Shown: positions 8,815 to 18,200, numbered from the stretch's first letter. The stretch: 64,000 nucleotides of DNA from Tectiglobus sp965215755 (GCA_965215755.1 OZ244119.1:2046001-2110000); one strand, 5' to 3'. Notes: generated by a model not told the origin, from the sequence alone. A program made the numbers and translations.

Positions 8815-9024
8815 ATGCAATCCGGAACCGTAAAGTTCTTCAACACAACAAAAGGCTACGGCTTTATCCAGCCAGACGACGGCGGCAAAGACGTTTTCGT
8901 GCACATCTCTGCTCTTGAGCGTGCCGGTATCGCAAGCCTTGGCGAAGGCCAGAAGGTTTCTTTCGACACCGAAATCGACCGCCGCAGTGGAAAGACCGCT
9001 GTAGCAAACATTCAGGCTGACTAA
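8815..9024 (+). CDS. Cold-shock domain protein
   Basis: A 69-residue single cold-shock domain that binds single-stranded nucleic acid and acts as an RNA chaperone. It begins MQSGTVKFFN, with RNP1 (KGYGFI, about 13-18) and RNP2 (VFVHIS, about 27-32) intact, and is the normal family length. An in-frame ATG six codons earlier (8797) exists, but MQSGTVKFF is the usual start and AAAGG at 8801-8805 sits at a reasonable distance. A stem-loop follows the gene. Cold-regulated expression is a family expectation, not shown here. Confidence 0.95.
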   Translation: MQSGTVKFFNTTKGYGFIQPDDGGKDVFVHISALERAGIASLGEGQKVSFDTEIDRRSGKTAVANIQAD

Positions 9025-9035
9025 CGTTCAGCCTT

Positions 9036-9063
9036 GTGTGGGGCGGTGACAACTGTCCCACAC
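9036..9063 (+). terminator. Possible stem-loop terminator after the cold-shock gene
   Basis: GTGTGGG (9036-9042) pairs perfectly with CCCACAC (9057-9063) across a 14-base loop. The T-run does not follow immediately (a run of T lies near 9090), so this may be a 3'-stabilising hairpin and not a strict intrinsic terminator. Confidence 0.45.
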
Positions 9064-9154
9064 TCGCCTTCTTGCCCGACTACGAATTACTGTTTTTTTC
9101 CAAGCCGCCTGCGCGATGCCCATTTTAAGCGCCGATACTCAGCGGTTTGCAGAT

Positions 9155-9168
9155 TTGATCCAGATCAA
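9155..9168. promoter_or_regulatory. FNR/FixK/Anr-type box
   Basis: TTGAT-CCAG-ATCAA matches the FNR/FixK consensus TTGAT-N4-ATCAA exactly, and the symmetry extends to nine bases on each side (9152-9170). It lies between two convergent genes, an odd place for a promoter element, so a role as terminator or as the site for an unannotated antisense or small RNA is equally possible. Confidence 0.55.
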
Positions 9169-9199
9169 ATCATAGGTCTCGACAAATCATAGACCTCGA
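9166..9199. repeat. Tandem 17-bp repeat
   Basis: Two adjacent 17-bp units, 9166-9182 and 9183-9199, differ at two positions. The second unit covers the stop codon of the desaturase gene. Within the pair, AGGTCT and AGACCT also form a short inverted repeat, so the structure could act as a hairpin on either strand. Confidence 0.75.
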
Positions 9200-10200
9200 A
9201 ATGAGATCAACTTCTTCTGGCGCTCATCCCAGAGCTGCAAGCCAGCGTATTTGAAACTCTCCAACAGCCTGATCCGTTTGACATCCGCCAGTTCGGGAAA
9301 GTCTCGCATGACCCGTGGCAGGTGATAATAGGGTATGCGGCTGCTGAGGTGGTGGACATGGTGCATACCGATGTTGGCTGTAAACCACTGTAGCCATTTC
9401 GGCAGGTCATAAAACGAACTGCCGTGCAGGGCCGCCTCGTGCAGGTTCCAGTTCGGCTGCCGCTCCCAATGCGCGTCTTCAAATTGGTGCTGGATGTAGA
9501 ACAGCCAGATGCCGAGTGTTGCTGCCAGTAAGATGATAGGGAGGTGAACGGCAATAAACGCCTGTGCACCGACCAAATAGATCATGCCTGCTGCAAACAG
9601 GCCAATGAATACATTCGTTACCATCGCGCTCACCCAGTGATCCCAACCATCTTTTGTTGGTTCCATCGGGAGGCGGTTCCTCAACAGGAATATGTAGCCT
9701 GGACCGATGCCGAGGAAGATCAGCGGATGGCGATAGAGCCGATAATATAGTCGGCCGAGCCAGCCGAGTGCGCGATACTCACTGACTGTCAGAGTTCGAA
9801 TATCGCCTGTTCCACGCCGATCCAGATTGCCCGTCGTCGCGTGATGTATGGCGTGGCTGCGACGCCAGACGCCATACGGCGTTAATGTGAAGATGCCGAT
9901 GACGCGGCCAACCCAGTCGTTGGTCGCCCGGCGACGGAAAAACGAGCCGTGACCGCAGTCGTGCTGGATGAGAAAAAGCCGGAGTAAAAAACCGGAAGCC
10001 GGTATCGCCAGCAGCAGGGTCAGCCAATAGCTCACAGAAAGTGCTAGCCATGCCAGCCACCAGAACAGGACAAGGGGAACGATCGTGATTACCAGCTCCC
10101 AAATGCTGCGTCTGACATCCGGCGTACGATAAGCGTTGAGGGTCTCAACCCAGTCCCGGGCCGTCGCCGTTTGTTCCTTGTCAAATTGCGCAGTGTCCAT
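9187..10200 (-). CDS. Membrane fatty-acid desaturase
   Basis: Integral-membrane di-iron desaturase of 337 residues that would insert a double bond into acyl chains using O2 and electrons from a carrier. The three histidine boxes are seen: HDCGH (80-84), HAIHH (116-120) and HHVHH (280-284), with four or more hydrophobic segments between them. The reading frame extends 133 codons further upstream without family similarity; the ATG at 10200 gives the expected length and N-terminus. The closest general pattern is DesA-like acyl-lipid or acyl-CoA desaturases. An FNR-type box lies just past its 3' end; a link with oxygen control is only suggestive. Confidence 0.9.
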   Translation of the reverse strand: MDTAQFDKEQTATARDWVETLNAYRTPDVRRSIWELVITIVPLVLFWWLAWLALSVSYWLTLLLAIPASGFLLRLFLIQHDCGHGSFFRRRATNDWVGRVIGIFTLTPYGVWRRSHAIHHATTGNLDRRGTGDIRTLTVSEYRALGWLGRLYYRLYRHPLIFLGIGPGYIFLLRNRLPMEPTKDGWDHWVSAMVTNVFIGLFAAGMIYLVGAQAFIAVHLPIILLAATLGIWLFYIQHQFEDAHWERQPNWNLHEAALHGSSFYDLPKWLQWFTANIGMHHVHHLSSRIPYYHLPRVMRDFPELADVKRIRLLESFKYAGLQLWDERQKKLISFRGL

Positions 10201-10659
10201 CGTATCCGTATCCGATCGGCCGGTCCAAAAACGGTGAAATCGGATCACAGACGGCGGAGCAAAATGAGCGTTTCGTTCCGTGCAAGAAGGCACGAAAATG
10301 ATCGCCACTTCGGAACCCAGAACTTTGCACCTCGCTCGGTATTCTTCCGAATTCCGAGTGTTTGCGCGCTGCCCCGGTCGCCAACGAATTCCCCAAATCT
10401 CTGCTGTCATCCGCCATGCTCTGGAGTTGGCTTGCAATCTGGCGTTTTGTCTCTGTGGCTGGACAACTTCACAGATCCGACCAAACTCTGTGGATATGTG
10501 GCCTGGTTTGATCGTAAGTGTCGGATGACCGACGCTGTTGCCAGAGGCTCGATTGCTGGTGCTTGGGCTGAATAGCAGGGCTTGTTTGGAGATACTCATT
10601 GTGTGGATGGGTGTCAGCGGTCAAATCAGAAGGCTCGTTGTGTCGAGTAGTTTTGTACG
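10201..10659. other. Intergenic region between divergent genes
   Basis: About 460 bp between the desaturase and the small lipoprotein gene. The overlapping frames here have no recognisable domains and look random. It should contain both promoters, but no clear -35/-10 pair or operator stands out. Confidence 0.4.
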
Positions 10660-11037
10660 GTGACGGTCGCACGGAATCGCATCAGACTGCTGCTGCTTGC
10701 GATTGCAATCGCAGCCAGTATCCTCGTGGTGTCATGCAGCGGGCCGCTAAGCCTTGAAGATCGGATTGCGCGAAATTGCCAGAGCGCGGATGAGGGTAAG
10801 CGGCTCTTCGAAGCCTACCGGCACAGACTGAAGAAGGCGCGAGACTGGCAGCGGGTTGGCTGGACCAACCAGGTTCCAATCACCAAGTGGCTGGCTTGCC
10901 GTCACAAACTAGCAAATCACACCCACATCGACGATTGTCTGGATCATATGTCGTACGATGAGCGCGCGGGCGAAAAGCCTTTTAGCGCAGGCATCGAGTA
11001 TTGTACCAATCAAGCCCGCAGCAAACAGTTGCGTTGA
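10660..11037 (+). CDS. Small predicted lipoprotein of unknown function
   Basis: A 125-residue protein with an N-terminal hydrophobic stretch ending in a lipobox-like VVSC (cysteine near residue 26), so it is probably exported and lipid-anchored. The mature part is charged and contains several cysteines (NCQSADEG, ACRHK, DDCLDHM, EYCTNQ) that could form disulfides in the periplasm. No known family was recognised. The GTG start has no strong Shine-Dalgarno and may be wrong by a few codons. It precedes the cupin gene by 48 bp on the same strand and may be co-transcribed with it. Confidence 0.6.
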   Translation: MTVARNRIRLLLLAIAIAASILVVSCSGPLSLEDRIARNCQSADEGKRLFEAYRHRLKKARDWQRVGWTNQVPITKWLACRHKLANHTHIDDCLDHMSYDERAGEKPFSAGIEYCTNQARSKQLR

Positions 11038-11085
11038 TCTTGAATTATTGATCGAAGCGAATGGAGCGAGAGCGAGGATAGCGGT

Positions 11086-11451
11086 ATGGCGCACGAGAAC
11101 TTTTTTAACATCGACAATCCTGAAGGCGGCATTGCGCGGACATTATCGGAAGGGCTGTCGACGAATATCTTTGTCGGCGATCAGATGATGGTTTCGATTG
11201 TCCGTGGCGAGCCAAACTCGAAGGGCAGCATCCATTCCCATCCGCAGGAGCAGTGGGGGCTATTGGTCGAAGGTAGCGGCGTGCGGATCCAGGATGGAGA
11301 GCGGATTGCGGTCAAGAAGGGAGACTTGTGGCGAACGCCGGGTGGGGTCGAGCACGGCTTTGAGGCCGGCCCAGACGGGGCAGTCGTTGTTGATATGTTT
11401 GCGCCACCACGAGACGAATACCGCACACCCGGTGAGGGATTTGGTGGTTAG
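11086..11451 (+). CDS. Cupin-domain protein
   Basis: A single small cupin barrel of 121 residues. Motif 1 residues H50, H52 and E55 (in GSIHSHPQEQWGLLVEG) and the motif 2 histidine H90 (GGVEHGFE) would bind one metal ion. Such small cupins serve as dioxygenases, isomerases or ligand sensors; no specific reaction can be named. GAGCGAGAGCGAGGA lies upstream of the ATG. It runs convergent with the spermidine-synthase-like gene. Confidence 0.8.
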   Translation: MAHENFFNIDNPEGGIARTLSEGLSTNIFVGDQMMVSIVRGEPNSKGSIHSHPQEQWGLLVEGSGVRIQDGERIAVKKGDLWRTPGGVEHGFEAGPDGAVVVDMFAPPRDEYRTPGEGFGG

Positions 11452-11560
11452 GTTTTAACCCGGTGCCTTCAAGGCCTATCCGAGGTTCTTTGCACATGCA
11501 GACGGCAGCGCCGCGGGCCGACACACATCGCGGGCCCGCATGACAAGCTTGTTGAACGCT

Positions 11561-13888
11561 TTAGTCTTCAGCGCGCCATTTGCGCCAGATTGCAGCGATG
11601 ATGTTGGAATAATCATCCGTCCAGGGTGCTGTCTCAGTTTTTGGCGGAATTTCGACATCGTCATGCTGGAGCAAGCCTTCCAGTGATGCCTTGGATCGAC
11701 TGAGGAACATCACCTTGCTGCTCGTGCGGTCGAGGCCTTTGCTGCCGTCCAGGGTATTGATGCCGAGCGCGGTATGGACGCCTGCTATGGAACGCGCGGT
11801 AGCACTGGCGACCGAGTTGAGGTCCATATGACGGTTGGAAATGTGGAGTGCCACGATGCCGTCATCTGCGACTTTGTCGAGATACATCGCGAAAGCTTCC
11901 CGCGTGATCAGGTGGACTGGCACGGCGTCTGACGAGAACGCATCGATAACAAGGTAGTCGAACTTTGCTTTTGGTTCCTTCGCGAGCGTCAGGCGGGCAT
12001 CGCCGAGGACAAAGTCGGGATTGGGATGGCATTTCGAGAAGAACGTGAAGTGCTTTGGGTCCATCGCCAGTTTGACGACCAATGGATCGATTTCGTAGAG
12101 GCGCCATGTCTCGTTTGGCTTTGCATAGCAGACGAGTGAACCGGCACCCACACCAACAACACCGATCGCTGGTGCCCGGCCTGATGCCTCAAGGTTCTTA
12201 CGGGCTGCGACCAGGCCGCGGGCCATTAGTCCCTCGTCATGGTAGTACGTAGCAGGTCGAGGAAAACCGACCGGCTTTCCATCATCCGTCTTGATACGCA
12301 TCGCACCGTGAATGGTGGTGCCGTGCAGCAGGATACGCATCGTTTCATCCGGCGTGGTCAGGACTTTGTGGACGCCGTAGAAGCTGCGCTCTGAATGTCC
12401 GTTGCTCAGGTGCGTTGGTAGAAGGAAGATGCCTGAGACGAGGATCGCGACGTACGCGAACTCGTGCTGGGCCTTGTCTCGCGATGACATCAGCAGATAG
12501 AGGCCGGCGCCCACGAGTATGACGAAAATGATGGCTGACTGGTTGGATGGCAGAAGTTCGATCCAGAACAGTAATGCCGTCAATGCCAGTAGACCGAAGA
12601 ACATTGCCGGTTGGCGCCATTCGTCCATTGATGTCAGGTCATGCGTGGCGCGGAGTTGCGCCAAAACACCGGGGCGGCACAACATGCCGGCCAACAATAG
12701 CAGCGGAAACTCGAAAATCGTGTTGAAGAGTTGAGGTGTGATGATGGCCGCAAAGACGCCACCCAGGACACCGCCGAGTGACATCCACATATAGAACTCG
12801 GTGAGGTTCTCGCTGCCAGGCCGCTTCTCGTAGAGAACCGTGTGCGCAACCATCGTGGTGATGAAGAACGCCAGGAAGCCGAGCGGTGTTGCCAACCACC
12901 CCGGCAGGATACCTGGGGCTGCGATGTCGAGCAGCAGGACGGCAACGACAAGAGGCTGGCTCACCAGGAGCCACTGTCGTGGAATGACCGGCGTGTCGCG
13001 GAAGATCAGAACAAACGTTGCGAGGAACGTTGCCAGCGGAATGACCCAGATAAATGGTGCCGAGGCAATGTCTGTTGCAAGGTAACTGGTGTAGGCGACG
13101 AGCAAGCCCGACGGTACAAACGCGAGACCGATCCAGGCGAGGCGCGCCTGCCAGGATGGGGCGGCTGCCATCGTCTCCGTTGCGCCAGAAGTAACAGTTG
13201 CCGTTGCTGTGCCCTGATCTGCGGCGCTGCGCGCTGCCTTGACCCAAAGCAATAGGCCACAAAGTGCAACCGCGAGCGCAAGCAGCAGAAAGCCTGCCGT
13301 CCAGGTCAGCGCCTGAGATTTGAGGCCAAGCAATGGCTCAATAATCACAGGGTAACTTAAGAGAGCCAATAGTGAGCCGAGATTGGAGGCGCCGTAGAGG
13401 AAGTAGGGATCCTTGGCATGCGGATGCTCGGTGCGGGCGAACCATGCCTGCAATAGCGGGGCATTCGCAGATACGGCGAAGAACGGGAGGCCGACGCCCA
13501 GTGTTAAGACGCCGATCAACCAGAAATAGGCGTCACCGGCCGGCGGATCGATGCCCTCCGGCAGTCCGAAAGGCAAGGCCAGGAACGCTATAGCAAGCAG
13601 TGAAACGTGTGCCAGCGGTGCGTACCGTAACGGCATGTAGCGGTTCAGGGCGTAGGCGTAACAGTATCCGGCGAGCAGTACGGCTTGAAAGAAACACATC
13701 GATACGGCCCATACCGATGGCGATCCACCAAGCGTTGGAAGGACAATCTTGGCGAAGACCGGCTGGACTGAAAAGAGCAGGATCGCTGACAGAAACAGGG
13801 TGGAAGCGAACAGCGCCAACGTTATTGTATTGTCGCCCAGACTCTCAATGCGGCGTGCAATGGCGGCTCGCAATGCAACAGTACTCAT
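11561..13888 (-). CDS. Fused multi-TM / spermidine synthase-like protein
   Basis: A 775-residue fusion. The first roughly 490 residues form more than a dozen hydrophobic helices of MFS-like character; the C-terminal part (about 560-730) is a spermidine-synthase-like Rossmann domain with GVGAG (579-583), the acidic LYEIDP (SAM-site acid) and VIDAFSSD (near 649). Proteins of this arrangement are common and annotated as fused MFS/spermidine synthase; they are thought to aminopropylate or otherwise act at the membrane, but the reaction is unproven. The length and domain order are normal for this group, so this is not a chance fusion. The gene stands alone. Confidence 0.85.
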   Translation of the reverse strand: MSTVALRAAIARRIESLGDNTITLALFASTLFLSAILLFSVQPVFAKIVLPTLGGSPSVWAVSMCFFQAVLLAGYCYAYALNRYMPLRYAPLAHVSLLAIAFLALPFGLPEGIDPPAGDAYFWLIGVLTLGVGLPFFAVSANAPLLQAWFARTEHPHAKDPYFLYGASNLGSLLALLSYPVIIEPLLGLKSQALTWTAGFLLLALAVALCGLLLWVKAARSAADQGTATATVTSGATETMAAAPSWQARLAWIGLAFVPSGLLVAYTSYLATDIASAPFIWVIPLATFLATFVLIFRDTPVIPRQWLLVSQPLVVAVLLLDIAAPGILPGWLATPLGFLAFFITTMVAHTVLYEKRPGSENLTEFYMWMSLGGVLGGVFAAIITPQLFNTIFEFPLLLLAGMLCRPGVLAQLRATHDLTSMDEWRQPAMFFGLLALTALLFWIELLPSNQSAIIFVILVGAGLYLLMSSRDKAQHEFAYVAILVSGIFLLPTHLSNGHSERSFYGVHKVLTTPDETMRILLHGTTIHGAMRIKTDDGKPVGFPRPATYYHDEGLMARGLVAARKNLEASGRAPAIGVVGVGAGSLVCYAKPNETWRLYEIDPLVVKLAMDPKHFTFFSKCHPNPDFVLGDARLTLAKEPKAKFDYLVIDAFSSDAVPVHLITREAFAMYLDKVADDGIVALHISNRHMDLNSVASATARSIAGVHTALGINTLDGSKGLDRTSSKVMFLSRSKASLEGLLQHDDVEIPPKTETAPWTDDYSNIIAAIWRKWRAED

Positions 13889-14372
13889 GTCTTCCCCGAC
13901 TACGCTAACTCATCGTGCTCGCAGTTAGAACCAAGCGGTTGGTTGCAACTGAAAGAGCACGGATGATCACCACTCACGAACTGAGCAACTCAGCGCCGTC
14001 ATTCGGTATCGGCCCGATTTCGGCACAAGGCGTGTTGCTGCAAACTGACGGGTCAAACTAATGCAAGGTCGTTGATATTCGATAAACCATCCGAGTTGCT
14101 TGGGGGCTTGCTTTCCCCGGCCTAAAGGTTTTGCTCAATTTCGCGTTTGTCCGATTTGATAATAAATGCTTTGATAATGTCCCGTGCTGCGAAGTTGGTG
14201 TTTGCCTGCAAATGCAACGTGTGTTTTGCCCAAACATTGTGTTCAAGACGCGCGGATAGATTCACTTCATTGCTCGTGTTCCTCTTGGTTCTGAAATTTG
14301 CTCTGAACGAACAGCTGCGAGATGCAAATGTCTGAATCGGAACACCAGGTTCACACAAACCCGGAGGTTTGG
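13889..14372. other. Intergenic region between divergent genes
   Basis: About 480 bp holding both divergent promoters. The only coding candidate is a very short minus-strand frame (14122-14265, listed separately). No clear operator or terminator was found. Confidence 0.4.
14122..14265 (-). CDS. Possible 47-residue ribbon-helix-helix-like protein
   Basis: From a GTG at 14265 this frame encodes a strand-like NLSARLE, a helix with HTLHLQANTNF and a helix ARDIIKAFIIKSD, which loosely recalls Arc/MetJ-type ribbon-helix-helix proteins. It lacks a clear Shine-Dalgarno and no partner toxin gene is adjacent. It may be a chance frame or a remnant. Confidence 0.2.
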   Translation of the reverse strand: MNLSARLEHNVWAKHTLHLQANTNFAARDIIKAFIIKSDKREIEQNL

Positions 14373-15206
14373 ATGTTGCGCTTCAGGGCTCTGATTCAGA
14401 TCTTGTTAGGACTTCTGATCTTGGTGGCAGGTTCGTTTGGTGCAGCTGCACAGAAAGCGGCACCGGACAAATGCCTGGCATTCGCCAACAATGGACAGCC
14501 CTCGCTGATCCAGAAAGCTGGTTTCCGGCTGACGGCACTTGAACCTTATCAGGTTGGCCTCAGGTATCTCGGTCATTCAACCTTTCTGCTCACGTCGCCC
14601 AAGGGCGTGATCGTCGCGACTGATTACAACGACTACATCCCAATCCAGCCGGCGCCGACGATTGCAACGATGAATCTCGCCCATGATACGCATCACAGTC
14701 TGTCGCCGGATCCAAAGATCAAGCACGTCCTGAAAGGCTGGAACCCGAACCCGGGAACACCGCAGATCCACGATCTCAAGGTGCAGGACATCCGAACGCG
14801 CAACATTCCGACCGACATTCGGACATTTGGCGATGAGAACGCGTATTCGCGCTACGGCAACTCGATTTTTGTGTTTGAAGTCAGTGGTCTTTGTATTGCG
14901 CATCTCGGCCACCTGCACCACACCCTGACCGTGCAGCAGCTGGGATCAATCGGGCAGATGGATGTCGTGCTGGTTCCGGTTGATGGTAGTTACACGTTGG
15001 ATGTGCCTGGCATGGTCGAGGTTTTGAAGGCGCTTAAAGCGCCTCTGGTCATTCCCATGCATTACTTTTCGGAGTTCACACTCAGCCGGTTTCTGGATGC
15101 GGCGGGTAAGGTGTTCAATGTCAAGCGCCTGACGTCCTCTGAACTGACAGTCTCGCGGGATGTGATGCCAGCCAAAACAGAAGTTTGGGTGTTGCCGCCG
15201 GGGTAG
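14373..15206 (+). CDS. Exported metallo-beta-lactamase-fold hydrolase
   Basis: A 277-residue protein with an N-terminal signal peptide (hydrophobic LIQILLGLLILVAGSFGAAA, cleavage near AAAQ) followed by an MBL fold of the UlaG/YtnP-like kind: LGHSTFLLTSPKGVIVATDYND in place of the classic HxHxDH, then THH, CIAHLGHLHH and PMHYFSEF as likely metal-ligand regions. It probably works in the periplasm on an unknown ester or phosphoester. The ATG at 14373 was chosen because CCGGAGG sits six bases upstream; a start 17 codons earlier lacks this. Confidence 0.8.
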   Translation: MLRFRALIQILLGLLILVAGSFGAAAQKAAPDKCLAFANNGQPSLIQKAGFRLTALEPYQVGLRYLGHSTFLLTSPKGVIVATDYNDYIPIQPAPTIATMNLAHDTHHSLSPDPKIKHVLKGWNPNPGTPQIHDLKVQDIRTRNIPTDIRTFGDENAYSRYGNSIFVFEVSGLCIAHLGHLHHTLTVQQLGSIGQMDVVLVPVDGSYTLDVPGMVEVLKALKAPLVIPMHYFSEFTLSRFLDAAGKVFNVKRLTSSELTVSRDVMPAKTEVWVLPPG

Positions 15207-15298
15207 GGTGCGCAACAGGATCCAGGTCCCTGGCTGGTTTGGTGGGCTCTTAACTTGAAATCGCAGCTGACCGGGCTGATGGCAATCCGGCGCAGTAT

Positions 15299-18046
15299 TC
15301 AAGCTGCAGATTTGCCGTCACCAGAAGTTACACGTGTGCGCCCCTTGTCGCTGACGGATTTCAAGATATCCGGTATCAGACTTTCGCGTTGGATGAGTGC
15401 CGGTATTTCATCTGCCGGGCACGGTGGGCTGAACAGATAGCCCTGGGCTTCCTCGCATCCCAATTCAGCCAGCAAGGTCAGCTGACCTGTCGTCTCCACG
15501 CCTTCCGCGGTGGTGCGAACATGGAGGCCATCTGCTAGTGCGATGACTGCAGCGATGATGGCTTTGCATTCATCATTGTTTTCGAGTTGATGAATAAAAC
15601 TGCGGTCGATCTTGATCTTGTCGAACGAAAACAGCCTGAGATAACTGAGTGAAGAATAACCGGTTCCGAAATCATCCATTGATATCTTGATGCCGAGATC
15701 GCGCAGTTCCTTGAGCCGATCGACGGTGCTCTTTCCGGTTTGCATCATAACCGTCTCGGTAATCTCAAGTTCGAGACGCGTGGGAGCGAGGCAGGATGCC
15801 TGCAACGCCTGTTTCACCTTGGAGATGAGTTTCGGGTCCCGGAACTGCACAGGTGAGAGATTGACGGCTATTCGCGTACTCTCGTCCCATCCTGCCGCCT
15901 GTTGGCAAGCCTGCTGCAGCGCCCATTCCCCTATCGTGAGGATCAAGCCACTGTCCTCGGCAATCGGGATAAAGTCTGATGGTGGGATACGGCCCTGTGT
16001 TGGATGGTTCCACCGCAGCAGCGCTTCGAAACCGCTTATGCGACCGTCTGCAATACGATTGAGCGGTTGATAATGGAGTTCGAACTCGCCACGCGTAGCT
16101 GCGAGACGCAAGTCATCCTCCAGCTGGCGGCGCTTATTCATTGCCTCAGCCATATCCGGTGAGAAAAGGCGATAGGTATTGCGGCCCTCGGCTTTTGCCT
16201 TGTAAAGAGCGAGGTCGGCATTCTTCAGGATGTCCTCGGACGTGTTCGCATTGCCAGGCGCCAGAGCGCAACCAACGCTTACCGTGAGGGTAATTCGCTG
16301 ACCTTCAATCTGATGTGGTGCGCGCATCAGATTGATCAGATGTTTGGCCCGGTTTCTTGCCTTGTCGGCGGTGTCGAGGCCATTGAGAATAATGGCGAAC
16401 TCGTCACCACCGAGCCGTGCAATGGTATCGCTCTGTCGTATTGATGTGCGCAAGCGATTGGCAACGGCTTTGAGGAGTTCGTCACCAAAGGCGTGGCCAT
16501 GGGTGTCGTTGGCCATCTTGAAGTTATCCAGATCAAGAAACAGAACCCCGAACCCACCAGTCCTGGGAAGGGCTTTAAACGAGTCTTCCAGCCGTTCGCG
16601 GAAAACGGCACGGTTGGCAAGGTTGGTCAACGTGTCGTGCCGGGCGAGGTGCGTGATTTTCTTTTCAGAGCAGCGTTGCTCAGTGATATCGGTGAGGGTG
16701 CGTACAAATCCGCCATCCGGCAACTCCTGGTTCGTGACCGCGAGCACAGTGCCGTCGGGGCGGGTCCTTTCGAAGTTGGTATGGCTGCCTATATTGCCGG
16801 TTGCTCGAAGCCTGCTATCGAGATCCTGATAGGCTTCCGGGCTGAGACTATCGTACTCACCGCGCGACTTCAGGAAGTCGACAAGGCTGTTGAAGTCCAT
16901 GTTGTGCAAGTTCATCTCGTCGGGCAGATTCAACAGGCGCATGAAGTTCTCATTGGTGACGACAATCTTGTGATGGCGATCGACCATGATGATGCCCTGC
17001 CCCATGCTCTCGAGTGTCTGAGCGAGTTCCTGTGATTTCCGTTGGGCATGGCGCTTACTTTTGGTCAGCGCTAATCGGGCAGTTTCGATTCTTTGGTGAT
17101 GGATGATGCCGGCAACCATCGCAGCCAGAATGAGTAGCGTGATGATGATACCGGCTGTGATATGGCGCGCTGCATTGGTATCTGCCGATGCATAGACCGT
17201 GGACATTGGCAGTGCCACGCTGACGAACAACTGCTGACCGGAAATTTCGCGGCGGGCGTAAAGCTGTTTGGTGCCTGACCCATCGAGATCTCCAGCATAG
17301 ACGCTGTCGGCAATTTTGGTCGTGTGCATGAGATCGGTCGCGCCAATATTGGCGCCGGGCCTGAGGGCGGTCTTACCTGTAATGGCCCGAATAATACCAT
17401 CGGCGCCCGACAAGGTGATGACCGTCGCGTCGTCGACCTGGACCGGGTCCTCCAGGGCTGCCAGGACATCAGGGTCGATTATAGATACGATGACGCCTCC
17501 GAAAGTTCCGCCGATGTCAGGGACGCGCTTTGCCGTCAGCACGGACCAGCGGCCTGACCAGCGATCATACGTCGGCTTAGAGAGACCGGTGGCCTCCGGG
17601 CTGTTTGCGCGCTGGGCAACAAAGAAGGCAGCATCTTTGTAGTTGGTCGGGCCGGCCTGTTGATCGTCCGGGGCCATTGCTACGACGGCGCCATTCTTAT
17701 CGAGCATTGTCAATCGCATTGCGACGTCGCTCACTTGAGCGGGGTCGGGTAGAGGTTGAGATATTGCGGTAGCATAAAGTTGCGTTCGTCTGACCTCTTG
17801 AAAGCGTCGGATCACGGCATTCAGAATTTCATCCTGCTCACGCAGCGTATGGTTCACGTGTTCTTCGAAAGCACTTGCAAGACTAGTCAACCGGTCTGAT
17901 GCTGATGTTCTGGCCGCGATGTAGTCCCGTCCGATCTGCAGGCTAAGGCCGAGCCACAAGACGACAATCATGGTCAGCCCGAACAAAACGGTCGGTTGCA
18001 TTAGGTATGTTTTGATCTGGGGCCAACGCCATGAGTGTCGCGTCAT
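15299..18046 (-). CDS. Membrane sensor with GGDEF and EAL domains
   Basis: A 915-residue c-di-GMP enzyme. Two membrane helices (about 18-36 and 297-316) flank a periplasmic sensor domain resembling dCache (about 40-290). A PAS-like domain follows (about 340-455), then GGDEF (motif GGDEF 546-550, with the allosteric I-site RQSD at 537-540) and EAL (EAL at 674-676, later DDFGTGYSS). Both catalytic signatures are intact, so the protein could make c-di-GMP, degrade it, or switch between the two. It is divergent from rlpA, and the 244-bp gap contains a CtrA box, which suggests cell-cycle control of one or both genes. Confidence 0.93.
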   Translation of the reverse strand: MTRHSWRWPQIKTYLMQPTVLFGLTMIVVLWLGLSLQIGRDYIAARTSASDRLTSLASAFEEHVNHTLREQDEILNAVIRRFQEVRRTQLYATAISQPLPDPAQVSDVAMRLTMLDKNGAVVAMAPDDQQAGPTNYKDAAFFVAQRANSPEATGLSKPTYDRWSGRWSVLTAKRVPDIGGTFGGVIVSIIDPDVLAALEDPVQVDDATVITLSGADGIIRAITGKTALRPGANIGATDLMHTTKIADSVYAGDLDGSGTKQLYARREISGQQLFVSVALPMSTVYASADTNAARHITAGIIITLLILAAMVAGIIHHQRIETARLALTKSKRHAQRKSQELAQTLESMGQGIIMVDRHHKIVVTNENFMRLLNLPDEMNLHNMDFNSLVDFLKSRGEYDSLSPEAYQDLDSRLRATGNIGSHTNFERTRPDGTVLAVTNQELPDGGFVRTLTDITEQRCSEKKITHLARHDTLTNLANRAVFRERLEDSFKALPRTGGFGVLFLDLDNFKMANDTHGHAFGDELLKAVANRLRTSIRQSDTIARLGGDEFAIILNGLDTADKARNRAKHLINLMRAPHQIEGQRITLTVSVGCALAPGNANTSEDILKNADLALYKAKAEGRNTYRLFSPDMAEAMNKRRQLEDDLRLAATRGEFELHYQPLNRIADGRISGFEALLRWNHPTQGRIPPSDFIPIAEDSGLILTIGEWALQQACQQAAGWDESTRIAVNLSPVQFRDPKLISKVKQALQASCLAPTRLELEITETVMMQTGKSTVDRLKELRDLGIKISMDDFGTGYSSLSYLRLFSFDKIKIDRSFIHQLENNDECKAIIAAVIALADGLHVRTTAEGVETTGQLTLLAELGCEEAQGYLFSPPCPADEIPALIQRESLIPDILKSVSDKGRTRVTSGDGKSAA

Positions 18047-18200
18047 CTTTCACCTCATCCAGTGTCGAGGTGCTAAAATCGCATATGTTTCAAAATAATG
18101 CGTAAACAGATTATATGTTCCGTGATTTTCTTGTTCGGTCGTGAGAGACAGCGTCTAATCTGCCAAAAATCGACTGACCTTGGCCGAAAGAGCCGGCGTG

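Noticed and set aside
10201..10599. N-terminal extension of the desaturase frame
   Set aside because: About 133 codons without similarity or hydrophobic helices; the family start at 10200 gives the normal length.
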